Part shown: positions 16,041 through 22,876 of the stretch, piece by piece | How positions within the stretch are numbered: the first letter of the stretch is position 1 | Layout of the letters: the number at the start of each line of letters is the position of its first letter | Origin: SZUA-22 sp039714835 | GTDB lineage: Bacteria > Bacteroidota > Ignavibacteria > Ignavibacteriales > Melioribacteraceae | DNA: 22,876 nt | Direction: 5' to 3' | Assembly: GCA_039714835.1 (NCBI GenBank) | Contig: JBDLIN010000032.1 | Span: forward strand, 1-22,876 | Made by a program: the position numbers and the translations under genes | Notes under the pieces: generated by a model | Told to the model about the DNA's origin: nothing | The model's input: only the letters and a program-made list of their open reading frames with translations | Databases searched by the model: none

Positions 16041-16048
16041 AAAGGAGG
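16041..16048 (+). promoter_or_regulatory. Shine-Dalgarno that decides the start of the RsbRD-N-like gene
   Basis: AAAGGAGG ends five bases before ATG 16054. The frame is open further up, to ATG 16033 and TTG 16024, but those codons have no such site, and this one would lie inside the coding region if they were used. Confidence 0.75.
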
Positions 16049-16053
16049 CTCAA

Positions 16054-16626
16054 ATGGTTTACGAAAGTTTAATAGCAATATTAGAAACTAATCTTGATAA
16101 TCTTACCAAAACCTGGACTGTTGAAGTAAAAAAATCTGAATACCTAGAGACCTATAACTGTCTCGACGATGATGAATTATTCAAGAGAGGAACAATTCTT
16201 TTTTCAAATTTATATGACTGGCTTTTAAAAGGTGCTGCGAACGATGATGCTGCAGAATATTTCCGGGAAATAGGGGCAAAAAGAATTAAGGAAGGATTCC
16301 CATTATCTGAAGTTTACTATGCACTTTACCTCGAAAAAAAGGTACTGTGGAGTTTTGTTGCATGGAAAGATGAAGTAACCGGAATCTTAAAGGCCCGAGA
16401 TGCCATAGAGTTCATGACCGTTATTAATAATTATTTTGATCTTGGTGATTTTTATATCATCCGCGGATATATGCACGAACTATACACACTCATTTCCGAA
16501 TCTAATAAATTCAGTAAAGAAGAATTGGAAAAACTTTTTACAAAGGGTGCTCTTTATCAAGAAAGTGTTAGAAAGATCCGTGAACAAATGTATGGTGAAG
16601 GTTTGAGTATTGGACTAATTAGGTAA
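16054..16626 (+). CDS. Free-standing RsbRD N-terminal-like sensor domain
   Basis: A 190-residue, all-helical cytosolic protein resembling the N-terminal domain of RsbRD-type RsbT co-antagonists (also found at the N-terminus of some kinases). Shared features are a Trp after the first helix (LTKTW), a block like DDDELFKRGTILFSNLYDWL, a GAKRIKEGFPLSEVYYALYLEKKVLWSF core, and a C-terminal helix with a YMHELY segment. In known proteins this domain precedes a STAS or kinase domain; here nothing follows it, so it is an isolated sensor. It stands 87 bases upstream of a Ser/Thr kinase and in the same orientation. I infer that it feeds a signal to one of the two regulators downstream. The family call rests on pattern memory. 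Confidence 0.65.
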   Translation: MVYESLIAILETNLDNLTKTWTVEVKKSEYLETYNCLDDDELFKRGTILFSNLYDWLLKGAANDDAAEYFREIGAKRIKEGFPLSEVYYALYLEKKVLWSFVAWKDEVTGILKARDAIEFMTVINNYFDLGDFYIIRGYMHELYTLISESNKFSKEELEKLFTKGALYQESVRKIREQMYGEGLSIGLIR

Positions 16627-16713
16627 GATGATTAATATTTACTGATAATTTTTCAATAAATTTTTCATTTGATAGATTTAATAAAGGATGTTTCACTAAC
16701 TGTGGATATTATC

Positions 16714-19029
16714 ATGATAGATCAAACTATATCCCACTACAAAATTATTGAAAAACTCGGCAGTGGAGGCATGGGGGATGTCTATAAAGCTGAAGATACA
16801 AAACTAAAACGAATCGTAGCCTTAAAGTTCCTACCTACCGCTCTGACGCGCGACAAAGAAGCAAGACAACGATTTATACATGAAGCTAGAACTGCTTCAG
16901 CTCTTGACCATCCTAATATCGGAACCATCTATGAGATTGATGAACATGATGGGAGTTATTTCATTGCAATGGCTTATTATGAAGGTGAAACACTTAAGGA
17001 AAAGATTGATCGTGGACCGTTGGATATTGCAGAGGCTCTAGATATAGAAAGCCGAATATTAAAAGGTCTCGAAAAAGCACATTCGAAAAATATTATTCAC
17101 CGAGACATCAAACCCTCCAATATTTTAATAACGAAAGAGGGAGAAGTTAAGATCATTGATTTTGGTCTTGCGAAGTTAAAGGGGAATACCATCCTGACAA
17201 AAAAAAGTACTACTATGGGTTCCATATCTTATATGTCGCCTGAGCAAACAGAGGGTGGAACCGTAGACTACCGAACAGATATCTGGTCAGCAGGTGTTGT
17301 TCTGTATGAAATGCTTGCAGGTGAACGACCTTTCAAAGCTGATTATGAACAAGCAATCATGTATCAGATATTGAATGAACAACCAGAGTTTATTACAAAA
17401 ATTAGAGGTGATGTACCTCAAGAAGTACAACAGATTTTAGAAAAGGCGCTTGCAAAGAAACCGGAAAAACGTTTTTTGGCAATAGAAGAAATGCTCGCAG
17501 AATTGAAAACTACTACAGAGGAATTCAAAGAAGGTTTAACTACAAAATCTTTTGGCTACAAATTAGGGAGAAAACAGCGCAAACGATTCTATCGCACTTT
17601 TGGAGCAGTATTAATCGCAATAATCTTGGGAATTTATTTATGGCAAAACAAAGTCGCAGAAGCTGCACCGATACCCATTGTTTTGTTACCTCTGGAGAGT
17701 ATCACCACAGATGATGAGCAGGAATGGTTCACCGATGGTATGACTGACGCTCTTATTACCGACTTGGCTAAAATAAGAGGATTACAAGTTATTTCCCAAT
17801 CCTCAGCCATGCAATATAAGGGGACTAGTAAAGCGGTAACAGAGATAGCAGCAGAACTGGGTGTTGAATATATTATCGAAGGTTCAATTGCAAAGATGGG
17901 GGATAAAGTCAAGATCTCAACAAGATTGATCAATGCTGCTGATGATGTTTATCTTTGGGCTGAAGAATACGAACGGGAATTTAGAAATATTTTAGGATTA
18001 CAAGGAGAGATTGCACAATCAATAGCCGGTCAGATCCAGATCGAGCTAACACCACAAGAGGAAACACAGTTAGCTACTACTCGCTCGGTTAATCCCGAGA
18101 CGTATGAATTGTATCTCAAGGGGATGTATCACCTGAATAAATATACTCCGGATGGATTTACAAAAGGATTCAGTTATCTCCACCAGGCTGTTGAAAGCGA
18201 TCCGGATGAGCCCCTCGCTCACGCTAGCCTTGCTATTGCTTATGACATGATTGCTCATACTCCTTCCCCGCCACCGGATGCTCTCTCCAATGCGAGGAAT
18301 TTTGCAACCAAGGCATTGGAACTGGACGATAATCTGGCTGAAGCTCATTTCGCTTTAGCGATGATACAATTATTCGCCGATTGGGATAATACTGGTGCGG
18401 AAAAATCTTTCAAGCGTGCCCTGGAACTTAAGCCCAGTTTAGCTATGGCTCATTCCTACTATGCATTTTTTGTATTGATATTCGGAGATGAAAATAAAGC
18501 TCTAGCAGAAATGAATCGAGCCCAGGAACTGGATCCGCTTGCCCCCCTGTATCCTGCATGGCAAGGATGGTTATATTTTTGGATGGAGAGAAACGATGAG
18601 GCTATTGAAGAAGCTTTAAAATCGCTTGAATTAGTGCCAAATTTCCCGATCGGTTTGTATGTGTTAGGATGTGCTTATGCAGCAAAAGGTATGTATGATG
18701 AAGCTATAACTGCTCACCAAAAAGCGGGTACGATCGGCCCTGAATGGAAATGGGCTCTTGGGCAAACCTATGCGCTGGCTGGACGCGTTGACGAAGCGAT
18801 TGAGGTGGCTGCTGAATTAGAAAGTCAGCCTAAAGTTTGGGATACCTGGGGCATTGCCGAAATTTATGCAGCTTTGGACGAAAAGGATAAAGCATTCCAC
18901 TGGTTGGAAGAGGCTTTCAAGCAGCGCCATCCTTACATCCAATGGATAAAGAAAAATCCCAGTTTAAAATCTTTGTTTGACGATTCCCGTTTCTACGATC
19001 TGGCACAGCGGTTGAACTTGCCGGATTAA
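16714..19029 (+). CDS. Ser/Thr protein kinase with TolB-like and TPR regions
   Basis: A 771-residue membrane-spanning protein. The cytoplasmic Hanks-type kinase (about 9-265) has all key residues: G-loop LGSGGMGDVY (15-24), K38, E57, catalytic HRDIKPSN (129-136), DFG (149-151) and SPE (175-177). A single membrane helix lies at about 297-311. The outer part begins with a TolB/FlgO-like domain (about 320-445: VLLPLES, DGMTDALITDLAKI, LGVEYIIEGSI) and ends in at least six TPR-like units (about 460-770). This architecture is common in environmental Bacteroidota, Ignavibacteria and Acidobacteria, and the substrate is unknown. The frame opens at TTG 16669, but ATG 16714 yields the family opening (M.DQTISHYKI). 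The 3' part is clearly more GC-rich than neighbouring genes. A sigma54 activator follows after 51 bases. Confidence 0.94.
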   Translation: MIDQTISHYKIIEKLGSGGMGDVYKAEDTKLKRIVALKFLPTALTRDKEARQRFIHEARTASALDHPNIGTIYEIDEHDGSYFIAMAYYEGETLKEKIDRGPLDIAEALDIESRILKGLEKAHSKNIIHRDIKPSNILITKEGEVKIIDFGLAKLKGNTILTKKSTTMGSISYMSPEQTEGGTVDYRTDIWSAGVVLYEMLAGERPFKADYEQAIMYQILNEQPEFITKIRGDVPQEVQQILEKALAKKPEKRFLAIEEMLAELKTTTEEFKEGLTTKSFGYKLGRKQRKRFYRTFGAVLIAIILGIYLWQNKVAEAAPIPIVLLPLESITTDDEQEWFTDGMTDALITDLAKIRGLQVISQSSAMQYKGTSKAVTEIAAELGVEYIIEGSIAKMGDKVKISTRLINAADDVYLWAEEYEREFRNILGLQGEIAQSIAGQIQIELTPQEETQLATTRSVNPETYELYLKGMYHLNKYTPDGFTKGFSYLHQAVESDPDEPLAHASLAIAYDMIAHTPSPPPDALSNARNFATKALELDDNLAEAHFALAMIQLFADWDNTGAEKSFKRALELKPSLAMAHSYYAFFVLIFGDENKALAEMNRAQELDPLAPLYPAWQGWLYFWMERNDEAIEEALKSLELVPNFPIGLYVLGCAYAAKGMYDEAITAHQKAGTIGPEWKWALGQTYALAGRVDEAIEVAAELESQPKVWDTWGIAEIYAALDEKDKAFHWLEEAFKQRHPYIQWIKKNPSLKSLFDDSRFYDLAQRLNLPD

Positions 19030-19080
19030 ATTGAAGTATTAAAATCATGTTTTAGAATTAGACTAAGAGGCTGATTCAGT

Positions 19081-20601
19081 TTGTCAAAACAAATTAAACA
19101 TAGTGAAGATCTTTTTGAGTTTGCAAAAATCCTTAGTTATCAAACTGATTTTAATGAAGTCTTAAGGCTGGTTGCTCATCAATCAACTCAATTTCTGAAG
19201 GCTGATCTGGCATTGATTCTAATGGTGAATCCTGATACAAGAGAAACTGTAAAAACAGTTATTAGAGATGGGAAATATAGTGAACATGAAGAATATCGTA
19301 AGATTCATATTAATGTCGGCGGTTGGATTATCAACTACCAGAAAACATATCTTAGTAAAGATATCCATAAAGATAACAGATTTTTAAAAGGACAGTTTAA
19401 TGATGTAAATATAAAATCGGTTGTTGGAGTACCATTGGTTGTCGAAGGTATCGTCATCGGAACATTGCTGCTTTTATACAAAAACAAATCAGAGTATGCT
19501 AACAAGAAATCAATTGAATACCTTGAGAAGATCGCTCTGATATCAACTCCATTTTTGCGTAATGTTCAAAAACTCAGGCAATATTTCAATTCTACAACAC
19601 AGGAAACCATCTTACTATTAAAGTATAAAAATGCCGGTTTGCTTGGGAAAAGCCCCAAATTTATTGAACTGCTTCATGCAGTTGAAGCTGCAACCAAATG
19701 TGATGTTCGGGTTTTGCTGGACGGGAAAACCGGGACAGGTAAAGAACTTGTCGCCAAATCCATTCATAAATTCAGTTCAAGAGTTGATCTTCCTTTCATA
19801 GCTATAGACTGTGGAGCAATTCCCAGTACAATTATTGAGAGTGAATTATTTGGGCACAAGCGCGGTGCATTTACTGGGGCTGATTCGGATCGTAATGGAT
19901 TGTTTTTAAAAGCAAATGGCGGAACACTATTTATGGATGAAATAAATAATCTTCCTTTTGATTTGCAGTCAAAGTTATTGCGTGTTATTGAAGATGGTGA
20001 AGTTCGACCGGTTGGCAGCGATGAATCATTCAAAACAAATGTGAGAATAATTACGGCTTCAAGTTCTTCATTAAAAACATTGGTAGAGAACAATAAATTC
20101 AGAGAAGACCTTTTTTACAGATTGCACGTTTATCCTGTCAATATTCCGGATTTAAGTGAAAGGCAGGAAGATATTCCTCTTCTGGCAAACCATTTTCTAA
20201 ATAAGTTTGCAAAGCAGCAAAATAAAAAGGCAGAGAATTTTCATGAAGAGATTATCGATTTTATAAAACAGCGAACTTGGAAAGGAAATATCCGGGAATT
20301 AGAAAATTTTATTGAGAGGATTGTTACGGTGACCCCTCTTGATGTCTCAACAATTGAAATCTCCTTTTTCCCAAATGAGTTGAAGAAAGAGACAGAAGAT
20401 TACAAATTTAAAATTAGTTCGGCTGCAAGATCAACACCGATAAAGGAACAAATAGATAAATATGAAGCGGAAATAATTAAAAAAGCATTAATTGAATCCG
20501 AATGGAATCAATCAAAAGCTGCCCGTAAATTACAAACTTCAGAAAGTAATATTCGTTATAAAATAACACAGTTCAACATCCAGCGAGATGACTTAGAATA
20601 A
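19081..20601 (+). CDS. GAF-AAA+ sigma54-dependent transcriptional activator
   Basis: A 506-residue bacterial enhancer-binding protein. A GAF domain (about 20-160) would sense a small ligand. The AAA+ domain (~187-420) carries Walker A GKTGTGKE (215-222), the sigma54-contact loop GAFTGA (262-267, intact), Walker B GGTLFMDE (280-287), and REDLFYRL (341-348) with the arginine finger. A Fis-type helix-turn-helix ends the protein (476-500, NQSKAARKLQTSESNIRYKI). It should drive sigma54 promoters; none could be identified here by eye. The start is TTG 19081: an in-frame TGA lies just upstream (19072-19074) and no Met occurs until residue 48, inside the GAF domain. AAGAGG at 19065-19070 is a rather distant Shine-Dalgarno. 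It follows the kinase gene closely, which suggests a functional link. Confidence 0.95.
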   Translation: MSKQIKHSEDLFEFAKILSYQTDFNEVLRLVAHQSTQFLKADLALILMVNPDTRETVKTVIRDGKYSEHEEYRKIHINVGGWIINYQKTYLSKDIHKDNRFLKGQFNDVNIKSVVGVPLVVEGIVIGTLLLLYKNKSEYANKKSIEYLEKIALISTPFLRNVQKLRQYFNSTTQETILLLKYKNAGLLGKSPKFIELLHAVEAATKCDVRVLLDGKTGTGKELVAKSIHKFSSRVDLPFIAIDCGAIPSTIIESELFGHKRGAFTGADSDRNGLFLKANGGTLFMDEINNLPFDLQSKLLRVIEDGEVRPVGSDESFKTNVRIITASSSSLKTLVENNKFREDLFYRLHVYPVNIPDLSERQEDIPLLANHFLNKFAKQQNKKAENFHEEIIDFIKQRTWKGNIRELENFIERIVTVTPLDVSTIEISFFPNELKKETEDYKFKISSAARSTPIKEQIDKYEAEIIKKALIESEWNQSKAARKLQTSESNIRYKITQFNIQRDDLE

Positions 20602-20910
20602 ACCGTTCGTTATATTTTGCGAACTTAACTTCAACAAAAACAATAATTCTCAAAAATACCTCGCTAATTTTCTCGAATTTCTATAAATAATTTTTCATCT
20701 CTTTTCTGCCGATACTTTGTAAGTCTATATACTTCAATGACTTAACATCTCCAAACATTAATGGTATACCTTTTGAAATAATCTGAAATAAAAATAAACC
20801 AAAAGATCATCCACTAGAAATATATGAGCTAATTACAATAAATTTGAAATATTCTCGGATTGATAATCAAAGCGAGAATCAAATCAATAATTCAATTAAA
20901 GGAGGAATCT
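20602..20910. other. 309-base intergenic region, no gene seen
   Basis: AT-rich and without a convincing coding frame. A GTTCG/CGAAC inverted repeat (20605-20609 and 20620-20624) follows the activator stop but has a ten-base loop and no T-run. The 3' end carries the ribosome-binding site of the next gene. No -24/-12 (sigma54) element was recognised. Confidence 0.6.
20898..20906 (+). promoter_or_regulatory. Shine-Dalgarno that decides the start of the lipoprotein gene
   Basis: AAAGGAGGA ends four bases before ATG 20911. The frame is open from TTG 20860, but the lipoprotein signal and this site fix the start at 20911. Confidence 0.8.
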
Positions 20911-21450
20911 ATGAAACGTTTAATCACAATGTTTTTGATAATTGGAGTAGCCATGTTCTTTTATAGCTGCTCAGAAAACAATTCCACGGCTCCCGAGCTA
21001 AGTCAAAGTAATCAGGTAATCAATATTTTGGCAAAGGAGAAAATACAATTTGAAGGTATATGTACATTTGTTGCTCCTGGTGTTGGAGGTGACACAACCT
21101 TTCTACCAAACGGTAAGATACTCGTAAAAGGTTACACTACTGTATGGCACGATGCAACGAATGATCCCAGAGTTACTGGAAATACTTATTGGTATGTCAA
21201 TCAAAAGATTGAAGAAGATGGCACTTTCAAATACTGGGGAAAGGCTGTGCTAATTGTAGATGGTGGTCTTGGGAAATGGGAAATGTCGTGGCATGGTGAT
21301 CTTACTTATACAGCGGAAGGTCCAATGTTAGTAGCTAATGCTGTTGGACAAGGTAAAGAAGGTGATGTGAAAGGTTTGGTTGCTGAATGGACATACACAA
21401 TGGACTTTGCTTTATCTCAATACAATATCGTAGGTCATATTAAGGAATAA
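20911..21450 (+). CDS. Lipoprotein of unknown function, beta-rich
   Basis: A 179-residue protein with a lipoprotein signal (MKRLITMFLIIGVAMFFYSC, Cys20) and a Ser/Asn/Thr-rich linker to about residue 45. The remaining ~130 residues look beta-rich, with alternating patterns such as FEGICTFV, GKILVKGYTTVWHD, GLGKWEMSWHGDLTYTAEGPMLVANAVGQGKEGDVKGLVAEW and a final IVGHIKE. The shape recalls small eight-stranded barrels such as lipocalin or allene-oxide-cyclase-like folds, but I recognise no family. It sits upstream of the secreted Kelch gene, which has an equally strong ribosome-binding site; the 111-base gap between them holds a stable hairpin, so cotranscription is possible but not shown. Confidence 0.75.
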   Translation: MKRLITMFLIIGVAMFFYSCSENNSTAPELSQSNQVINILAKEKIQFEGICTFVAPGVGGDTTFLPNGKILVKGYTTVWHDATNDPRVTGNTYWYVNQKIEEDGTFKYWGKAVLIVDGGLGKWEMSWHGDLTYTAEGPMLVANAVGQGKEGDVKGLVAEWTYTMDFALSQYNIVGHIKE

Positions 21451-21519
21451 ATTAGAGAAGTTGCTGAAGGATCATGACTGATTGATCAATTGCTCTCAAA
21501 TAATAACATTTAATTATCA

Positions 21520-21539
21520 GCCACCGTGCGAATGGTGGC
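21520..21539 (+). promoter_or_regulatory. GNRA-tetraloop hairpin in the leader of the Kelch gene
   Basis: GCCACCGT (21520-21527) pairs with ATGGTGGC (21532-21539), including one G-U pair, around a GCGA loop, which is a GNRA-type tetraloop. It ends 11 bases before the GGAGGAG ribosome-binding site. No T-run follows, so a terminator role is unlikely; it may be a 5' leader structure affecting stability or translation. Confidence 0.45.
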
Positions 21540-21561
21540 AGTAAAATAATGGAGGAGTAAG

Positions 21562-22812
21562 ATGAAAACAATAGTTTACCATTTTGTTTTAATGATTATA
21601 GTTGTTTTTACAGCTAGCAATCTAGTCTTTGCACAGTGGACTCAATTGGCGGATATGCCAACAGCAAGAACTTGTCTCTCTGTTGAAACTGTTAATGGAA
21701 AGATTTATGCAATTGGGGGAATAGATGGGCCCAGTCCCATAAATGCTGTAGAAGAGTACGACCCTATGACTGATACTTGGGTTAGAAAAAAAAGAATGCC
21801 GACTAATAGAGGATATTTCTCAAGCAGTGTTGTTAACGGTGAAATATATTCAATTGGAGGTTATAATCCATCTACAAAAGCCACTGTAGAAAAATATAAT
21901 CCTATAACTGACACATGGACAGAAAAAGCACCCCTAAATATACGACGATGGGGTCACGGATCATGCACAGTCAACGGAAAGATCTATGCAATTGGAGGGG
22001 CATATGGATGGCCCGGTACACATAAAAGTTCAGTAGAGGAATATGATCCCACTGCTGATAGCTGGACAAATAAGACTTCCATGCCAACAAAGAGGTGGAT
22101 GCTTTCTTGCAGTGTCGTAAATGGAAAGATCTATGCAATTGGAGGTTGTGGAGTTTCTAATATAGGAACTTCAGCGGTAGAAGAATATGATCCGGCAACT
22201 GATACCTGGACAACGAAATCCCCAATGCCAACAGCAAGGTATGGACTTACTACAGGAGTAGTTAACGGAAAGATCTATGCAATTGGGGGTGGGGATAAGG
22301 ACCCGCCAAATAAATGTTATAAATTAGTAGAAGTGTATGATCCGGCAACAGATACGTGGTCAAATATGGATCCGATGCCTGTTGGTCGTCTCGGTTGTTC
22401 TTCAGCTTCCGTAGATAATAGGATTTGTGTAATTGGAGGGGGTGGAGTTTCAGCATCAGAAATATATCGAGAAGTCTATGTTCTTGAATTAGCTACAAAG
22501 ATGGAAGACAGTATCCTCAAACCAGATAAATTTCATCTGTATCAGAATTATCCTAATCCATTTAATCCAAGTACAGTTATTAGTTATAAACTCCCGTCTT
22601 CAGTGAAAGGTGAAAAGTCAAAAGTTAAAAATATAACACTAAAAGTCTATGACATCCTCGGAAGGGAAGTTGCAACACTAGTTAACGAGCAACAAAACCC
22701 GGGATTTTATGAAGTAACTTGGAATGCGAGTAATAATTCGAGCGGGATATACTTTTACAAACTAGAAGCTGGTAGTTTTATTGAAACTAAAAATATGGTA
22801 TTAATTAGATAG
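21562..22812 (+). CDS. Secreted Kelch-repeat protein with type IX sorting domain
   Basis: A 416-residue protein. A signal peptide (about 1-24, ending VFA) is followed by six Kelch repeats, each with a VNGKIYAIGG-type strand and most with an EEYDP.TDTW segment, predicted to close into a six-bladed beta-propeller. Residues ~324-416 are a type IX secretion C-terminal domain: YQNYPNPFNPSTVISY, VYDILGREVATLVN, GFYEVTWNASNNSSGIYFYKL, ending in KNMVLIR. It is therefore expected to cross the outer membrane and be released or attached to the cell surface. The binding partner is unknown. GGAGGAG at 21551-21557 sets the start, four bases before the ATG. Five of the repeats are very similar at the DNA level. 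Confidence 0.96.
   Translation: MKTIVYHFVLMIIVVFTASNLVFAQWTQLADMPTARTCLSVETVNGKIYAIGGIDGPSPINAVEEYDPMTDTWVRKKRMPTNRGYFSSSVVNGEIYSIGGYNPSTKATVEKYNPITDTWTEKAPLNIRRWGHGSCTVNGKIYAIGGAYGWPGTHKSSVEEYDPTADSWTNKTSMPTKRWMLSCSVVNGKIYAIGGCGVSNIGTSAVEEYDPATDTWTTKSPMPTARYGLTTGVVNGKIYAIGGGDKDPPNKCYKLVEVYDPATDTWSNMDPMPVGRLGCSSASVDNRICVIGGGGVSASEIYREVYVLELATKMEDSILKPDKFHLYQNYPNPFNPSTVISYKLPSSVKGEKSKVKNITLKVYDILGREVATLVNEQQNPGFYEVTWNASNNSSGIYFYKLEAGSFIETKNMVLIR
21691..22440 (+). repeat. Kelch-blade DNA repeats
   Basis: A 30-base segment coding VNGKIYAIGG recurs at 21691, 21832, 21970, 22117, 22261 and, more diverged, 22411. Spacings are 141, 138, 147, 144 and 150 bases, all multiples of three. The third, fourth and fifth copies share GGAAAGATCTATGCAATTGG exactly, pointing to recent internal duplication or gene conversion. 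Confidence 0.8.
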
Positions 22813-22845
22813 TTATTGCATAATAAGTGTTATGAATTATAAAAC

Positions 22846-22876
22846 GGGAGGAAACATTTTTTGTTTTCTCCCTTTC
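22846..22876 (+). terminator. Intrinsic terminator after the Kelch gene (cut by window end)
   Basis: GGGAGGAAACA (22846-22856) pairs with TGTTTTCTCCC (22862-22872), with one G-U pair, around a five-T loop. A TTTC tail begins before the window ends. It starts 33 bases after the stop codon. Confidence 0.8.

Noticed and set aside
17634..17933. Minus-strand frame within the Ser/Thr kinase gene
   Set aside because: Shadow of the strongly supported plus-strand gene; no start signal.
20605..20624. Terminator after the sigma54 activator
   Set aside because: Only five pairs (GTTCG/CGAAC), a ten-base loop and no T-run.
20602..20910. Sigma54 (-24/-12) promoter downstream of the activator gene
   Set aside because: No GG-N10-GC arrangement resembling TGGCAC-N5-TTGCA was found here or in the other leaders inspected.

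Overview
This is an AT-rich, gene-dense chromosomal window, probably from a member of the Ignavibacteria or a close relative in the Bacteroidota/Chlorobiota group. Four things point there: a type IX secretion C-terminal sorting domain with a YPNPFNPST motif on the Kelch protein, several lipoproteins, LPS (Kdo) synthesis genes marking a Gram-negative envelope, and a multiheme quinol-oxidising complex. Strong Shine-Dalgarno sequences precede some genes and are absent from others. No rRNA, tRNA, CRISPR array, insertion sequence or phage gene was seen.

Layout. Positions 1-228 hold two related palindromes and a short tandem motif upstream of uvrB (229-2241, nucleotide excision repair). Then come kdsA (2347-3180, Kdo-8-phosphate synthase) and, 26 bases on, an unusual protein (3207-4229) joining a fructose-6-phosphate-aldolase/transaldolase-like domain to a CBS pair that resembles the tail of arabinose-5-phosphate isomerase. 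An MscS-type channel with a clear terminator follows, then a small lipoprotein gene, a LapA-domain membrane protein and a cytosolic PAS-histidine kinase. Positions 7664-8209 carry no convincing gene but a run of short hairpins.

A minus-strand serine hydrolase (8210-9364) faces away from an electron-transfer pair: a Rieske protein (9511-9912) overlapping a 909-residue fusion of cytochrome b and a dodecaheme cytochrome c (9905-12634). Next are two exported proteins (DUF1684 lipoprotein and a DUF4412-like protein), a terminator, and a TPR-like exported protein with its own sigma70-like promoter.

Positions 16054-20601 form a signalling block: a free-standing RsbRD-N-like sensor domain, a Ser/Thr kinase with TolB-like and TPR regions, and a GAF-containing sigma54 activator. 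The window ends with a lipoprotein of unknown function and a secreted six-repeat Kelch protein followed by a terminator cut off by the window edge.

The two most interesting loci are the aldolase-CBS fusion beside kdsA, which could supply or control arabinose 5-phosphate for Kdo synthesis in a non-standard way, and the Rieske/cytochrome b/12-heme module, a cytochrome bc-type complex in which a large multiheme domain appears to replace cytochrome c1 or f.
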